From the NCBI RefSeq assembly GCF_947504215.1, contig NZ_CANNGO010000009.1:128264-172970 (forward strand): DNA of 44,707 nucleotides, read 5' to 3'. The position numbers were made by a program, and so were the translations under genes. Shown one piece after another: positions 42,214 through 44,707 of this stretch (position 1 is the first letter of the stretch; each line of letters begins with the position of its first letter). The stretch is from an uncultured Ruegeria sp. (lineage in GTDB: Bacteria > Pseudomonadota > Alphaproteobacteria > Rhodobacterales > Rhodobacteraceae). A model generated the notes under the pieces. It was not told where the DNA came from and made no database searches. It saw only the letters and a program-made list of their open reading frames with translations.

Positions 42214-42244
42214 GCGTGAACGAACGGAAAAGGGAACTGAAACC

Positions 42245-42748
42245 ATGAAACAAACAATTACGCAGATCCTTTTCGCGACTGACCTGTCGCGAAATTCCAC
42301 CTATGCCTTAATGCACGCGGCCAGCCTGGCCGCGTCAACCGGGGCAAAGCTGCATGTGTTGCATGTCTCCGAGCCCCTCAGTGACGACGCGTTGATTACG
42401 CTACGCATGTTCATGCAGGATACAGGTTCGCGTGCCGAAGCCTTAAAGGCGCGCCATGACCACGTAAAGGCGGTGCTGACAGAGCGGCAAAAGGCGTTCT
42501 GGGCTGCTTTGCCCGAAGCTGATCGCGGTATCCAAGATCAGATCGAAACAATTGAGATCATTGACGGATACCCCGCCGAAGTGATCCTCCGGCGCGCGCA
42601 TGAGTTGAAATGCAATCTGATTGTTTTGGGAGCCCATGATCACGGGTTCTCGCATACGTTCCTGGGCACTGTCGCCAAGCGTGTATTGCGCCGTGCAGAT
42701 ATCCCCACACTCGTCGTTCCGTACCGAGACGACGAAAAATCCAACTGA
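42245..42748 (+). CDS. Universal stress protein-family protein in the taurine operon
   Basis: A single-domain Usp protein of 167 residues: ITQILFATDLSRNSTYALMHAASLAASTGAKLHVLHV at the start and CNLIVLGAHDHGFSHTFLGTVAKRVLRRADIPTLVVP at the end. The usual nucleotide motif G-x2-G-x9-G-S/T is altered: GAHD replaces G-x2-G and the spacing is one shorter. ATG 42245 has AAGGGAA upstream; the frame from 42002 is read-through of tauM. TRAP operons sometimes carry such a gene; TeaD of Halomonas, next to the ectoine TRAP system TeaABC, binds ATP and modulates transport. A similar role here is inference, and the altered motif may prevent ATP binding. Confidence 0.88.
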   Translation: MKQTITQILFATDLSRNSTYALMHAASLAASTGAKLHVLHVSEPLSDDALITLRMFMQDTGSRAEALKARHDHVKAVLTERQKAFWAALPEADRGIQDQIETIEIIDGYPAEVILRRAHELKCNLIVLGAHDHGFSHTFLGTVAKRVLRRADIPTLVVPYRDDEKSN

Positions 42749-42769
42749 AAAACCACGAAAGACAAGACT

Positions 42770-43156
42770 ATGACCAATACCCTCACTGCGCAGGACCTGT
42801 CCGACACGTTCGACGCGTTCAACCGTCACGACATTGACGGTGTGATGACCCATTTTGCGGATGATTGTGTGTTCTTCACTGTCGCTGGCGATGAAAAATA
42901 CGGCAACAAGGTTGAAGGCGCCGAGGCCATTGCCGCCGCGTTTTCGGGTGTCTGGGCCGGGATGAAAGATGCCCATTGGGACCATCACAGCCACTTTGTG
43001 CATGGCGACCGGGCCGTGTCGGAATGGACCTTTTCGGGGACCGATGCCAATGGCATGCGGGTCGAAGCCGAAGGTGCCGATCTGTTCACTTTACGGGACG
43101 GTCAGATCACCGTGAAGCAGGCGCTTCGCAAAACACGCCCAATGTTCAAAGCCTGA
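42770..43156 (+). CDS. tauX: Taurine dehydrogenase small subunit (TauX)
   Basis: A 128-residue SnoaL/NTF2-like protein: LSDTFDAFNRHDIDGVMTHFADDCVFFTVAG at the N-terminus, then VEGAEAIAAAFSGVWAGMKDAHWDHHSHFVHGDRAVSEWTFSGTDANG. Small size, SnoaL-like fold and position just before the flavoprotein gene match TauX of Paracoccus and Rhodobacter taurine dehydrogenase. Its exact role in the enzyme is unknown. ATG 42770 lacks a strong ribosome site. It follows the Usp gene by 21 bases and is 31 bases before tauY. Confidence 0.82.
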   Translation: MTNTLTAQDLSDTFDAFNRHDIDGVMTHFADDCVFFTVAGDEKYGNKVEGAEAIAAAFSGVWAGMKDAHWDHHSHFVHGDRAVSEWTFSGTDANGMRVEAEGADLFTLRDGQITVKQALRKTRPMFKA

Positions 43157-43187
43157 GCTTTCTCGCAGCGCTACGGAGAACAAGAAG

Positions 43188-44591
43188 ATGGTGGACAGCA
43201 GCATCCCGCGGCATTGGCCAAAGGCCAGCTATGATCCAAAGTATGACCCGATCATGGATGCGGGTCCGGGCCACAATCGTGATCATGCGCCGACCTATTG
43301 GATCGGCACAGCGGGCCCCCCGCCCGCTGATGATGGCCCCGTTTCCACTGACATGGATGCGGATGTCGTTGTGGTGGGCTCGGGGTATACGGGCCTGTCC
43401 ACCGCCATTCATCTGGCAAAGGAACACGGCATAAAAGCCGTTGTTCTTGAGGCGAACACCGTGGCCTGGGGCTGTTCCACCCGCAACGGTGGTCAGGCTC
43501 AGATATCGTCAGGGCGGCTCAAACGGTCACAATGGATAGAACGGTGGGGGCAAGACGTGGCCAAGGGCATGCATGCCGAGGTCACCGAAGCCTTTGAGCT
43601 GTTTAACGATCTGATCGCATCGGATGATATCGATTGCGATCCGCAACCGGGTGGTCACTACTACATCGCTCACCGCGAAAAGGTCATGCCTTCGCTGAAG
43701 AAAGAGAGCAAACTGCTCAACGACGTGTTTGGCTATGGCTCACGCATCATTCCGCGGGATGAACTGCATGCGGACCATGTTCGTGACATGGAGTCTGTCG
43801 GTGCTATGTGGGAGCCGGATGGAACTTGCATCCACGCCGGAAAACTTGCTTTTGGATATGTCAAAATGGCGCGCCGTTTGGGCGTCAAGATCCACACCGG
43901 TAGCCCGGTCATGGGATGGGAGACCAAGGACGGCGTTCATCATGTGCGGACGCCGGGCGGTACTGTTCGAGCCAAAAGCGTGGCGCTGGCGACAGCTGGT
44001 TACACCCCGCCGGGTTTGAATTCGCGCACCAAGCACCGCCTGATGCCGATCCTTTCAAACTCATTGGTGACGCGGCCGCTGACGCAGTCCGAATTGGATG
44101 AATGTGGGATTCAGACTAAGTCCCCTCTGACCGACACCAGGACGCTTCGGCACTACTATCGTTTGTTGCCCGACAACCGGATGCAGATCGGAAGCCGCAG
44201 TGCGGTGACAGGTCGGGATGCGGAGAATGAAAAGCACTTGGATATGCTAAAAAAAGGGCTGGCCCGGAAGTTCCCGGCTTTGGAGGATATCAACCTTGAC
44301 TACTCTTGGTGGGGTTGGGTCGATGTCAGCCATGATATGATGCCGCGTATCTTCCAACCAGACCCGGATCAGAGCGTGTTCTACGCAATGGGATATGGCG
44401 GAAACGGCGTGATGTACTCGGCTCAGGCCGGGCGTCGTATGGCGCAGCTGGTAGCAGGGAAGAAAGACAAAGCGTTCGAGCTACCTATCTTCACTTCGCC
44501 CTTACCAAGCCACGGATTCCTGACCCCGTTTCGCAGGCTTGGCCAGAGGATGGCCTATGTCGGCTACTACCTGAAAGATGAAATTATTTAA
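43188..44591 (+). CDS. tauY: Taurine dehydrogenase large subunit, FAD-dependent (TauY)
   Basis: This 467-residue flavoprotein belongs to the DAO/glycine-oxidase-like group. The FAD Rossmann motif is VVVVGSGYTGLSTAIHLA (Gly64, Gly66, Gly69). It also has VLEANTVAWGCSTRNGGQ, the second FAD region KSVALATAGYTPPG, and the C-terminal FYAMGYGGNGVMYSAQAGRRMA. With TauX it oxidises taurine to sulfoacetaldehyde and ammonium, passing electrons to the respiratory chain. No signal peptide, so probably cytoplasmic. ATG 43188 follows GGAG. The neighbour xsc, 39 bases on, uses the product, which supports the call over other amine oxidases of this family. Confidence 0.88.
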   Translation: MVDSSIPRHWPKASYDPKYDPIMDAGPGHNRDHAPTYWIGTAGPPPADDGPVSTDMDADVVVVGSGYTGLSTAIHLAKEHGIKAVVLEANTVAWGCSTRNGGQAQISSGRLKRSQWIERWGQDVAKGMHAEVTEAFELFNDLIASDDIDCDPQPGGHYYIAHREKVMPSLKKESKLLNDVFGYGSRIIPRDELHADHVRDMESVGAMWEPDGTCIHAGKLAFGYVKMARRLGVKIHTGSPVMGWETKDGVHHVRTPGGTVRAKSVALATAGYTPPGLNSRTKHRLMPILSNSLVTRPLTQSELDECGIQTKSPLTDTRTLRHYYRLLPDNRMQIGSRSAVTGRDAENEKHLDMLKKGLARKFPALEDINLDYSWWGWVDVSHDMMPRIFQPDPDQSVFYAMGYGGNGVMYSAQAGRRMAQLVAGKKDKAFELPIFTSPLPSHGFLTPFRRLGQRMAYVGYYLKDEII

Positions 44592-44630
44592 TTCGCTAAC
44601 GCTTACGCGATCGAAAAAGGAAACACCCTT

Positions 44631-44707
44631 ATGAAGATGACGACGGAAGAGGCTTTTGTTAAGGTTTTGCAGAAGCACGGGATTGAGCATGCGTTTGGGA
44701 TCATTGG
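44631..44707 (+). CDS. xsc: Sulfoacetaldehyde acetyltransferase, N-terminal 25 residues (cut by window edge)
   Basis: ATG 44631 follows AAAAAGGAAA and opens MKMTTEEAFVKVLQKHGIEHAFGIIG, the distinctive opening of Xsc. The enzyme uses thiamine diphosphate to turn sulfoacetaldehyde and phosphate into acetyl phosphate and sulfite. The glutamate needed for thiamine activation lies beyond the window. It completes the pathway started by TauXY; a phosphate acetyltransferase gene (pta) often follows. Confidence 0.9.
   Translation, partial: MKMTTEEAFVKVLQKHGIEHAFGII

Noticed and set aside
42002..42244. N-terminal extension of the Usp gene in frame with a long open frame
   Set aside because: The extra 81 residues are an Arg/Ser-rich shadow of the tauM 3' end; ATG 42245 has its own ribosome site and matches the family start.
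43188..44591. TauY read as a generic D-amino acid dehydrogenase or gamma-glutamylputrescine oxidase
   Set aside because: The fold is shared, but the adjacent tauX-like gene, TRAP operon and xsc make taurine dehydrogenase the better call.

Overview
The window reads as chromosomal DNA of a marine-type alphaproteobacterium, most likely the Roseobacter group of Rhodobacteraceae. Grounds: the TRAP transporter followed by a tauX/tauY pair and xsc, an orphan DUF2793 tail-fibre gene of the kind common in Rhodobacterales, a GC-rich coding style with tight ATGA overlaps, and overall protein character. The genus is an inference. I saw no tRNA, rRNA, insertion sequence, CRISPR array or integrase.

Layout. 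1-2111: the tail of an ECF sigma factor, its membrane anti-sigma partner and a HTH protein of unknown role. 2184-7568 (minus strand): sugar-nucleotide genes ugd, manC and galU (UDP-glucuronate, GDP-mannose, UDP-glucose) with a phage/GTA tail-fibre-like DUF2793 gene between ugd and manC. 7861-13225 (minus): a complete oligopeptide ABC importer (binding protein, two permeases, one double ATPase). 13690-14925 (minus): a secreted lytic transglycosylase. 15109-21643 (plus): a bo3-type quinol oxidase, cyoABCD, closely followed by an EmrAB-type efflux pair. 21640-22445 (minus): two overlapping fluoride channel subunits. 22641-24221: a membrane-anchored FMN/Fe-S glutamate-synthase-like protein. 24276-26800: a second ECF sigma factor overlapping a single-pass membrane protein with a von Willebrand A domain. 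26840-30762 (minus): an Mla/MCE lipid transport operon (STAS-MlaE permease, ATPase, MCE protein, lipoprotein). 30964-34979 (plus): an SxtJ-like membrane protein, a 49-residue DUF5989 protein, a TobZ/NodU-type carbamoyltransferase and a phosphonate monoester hydrolase/sulfatase-family enzyme. 35169-37961: a long-form aconitase B. 38110-44707: a taurine dissimilation locus with a divergent LysR regulator, TRAP transporter, Usp protein, taurine dehydrogenase TauXY and the start of xsc.

How the genes work together. The taurine block forms a pathway: the TRAP system imports taurine, TauXY deaminates it oxidatively to sulfoacetaldehyde, and Xsc converts that to acetyl phosphate and sulfite. AcnB and the quinol oxidase belong to central carbon and respiratory metabolism. 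The Mla block, sugar nucleotide genes, transglycosylase and efflux pair concern the cell envelope. The least understood piece is the SxtJ-DUF5989-carbamoyltransferase-hydrolase group, whose product cannot be read from sequence. Two solute-binding-protein genes (opp and TRAP) are each followed by a hairpin before the membrane subunits.
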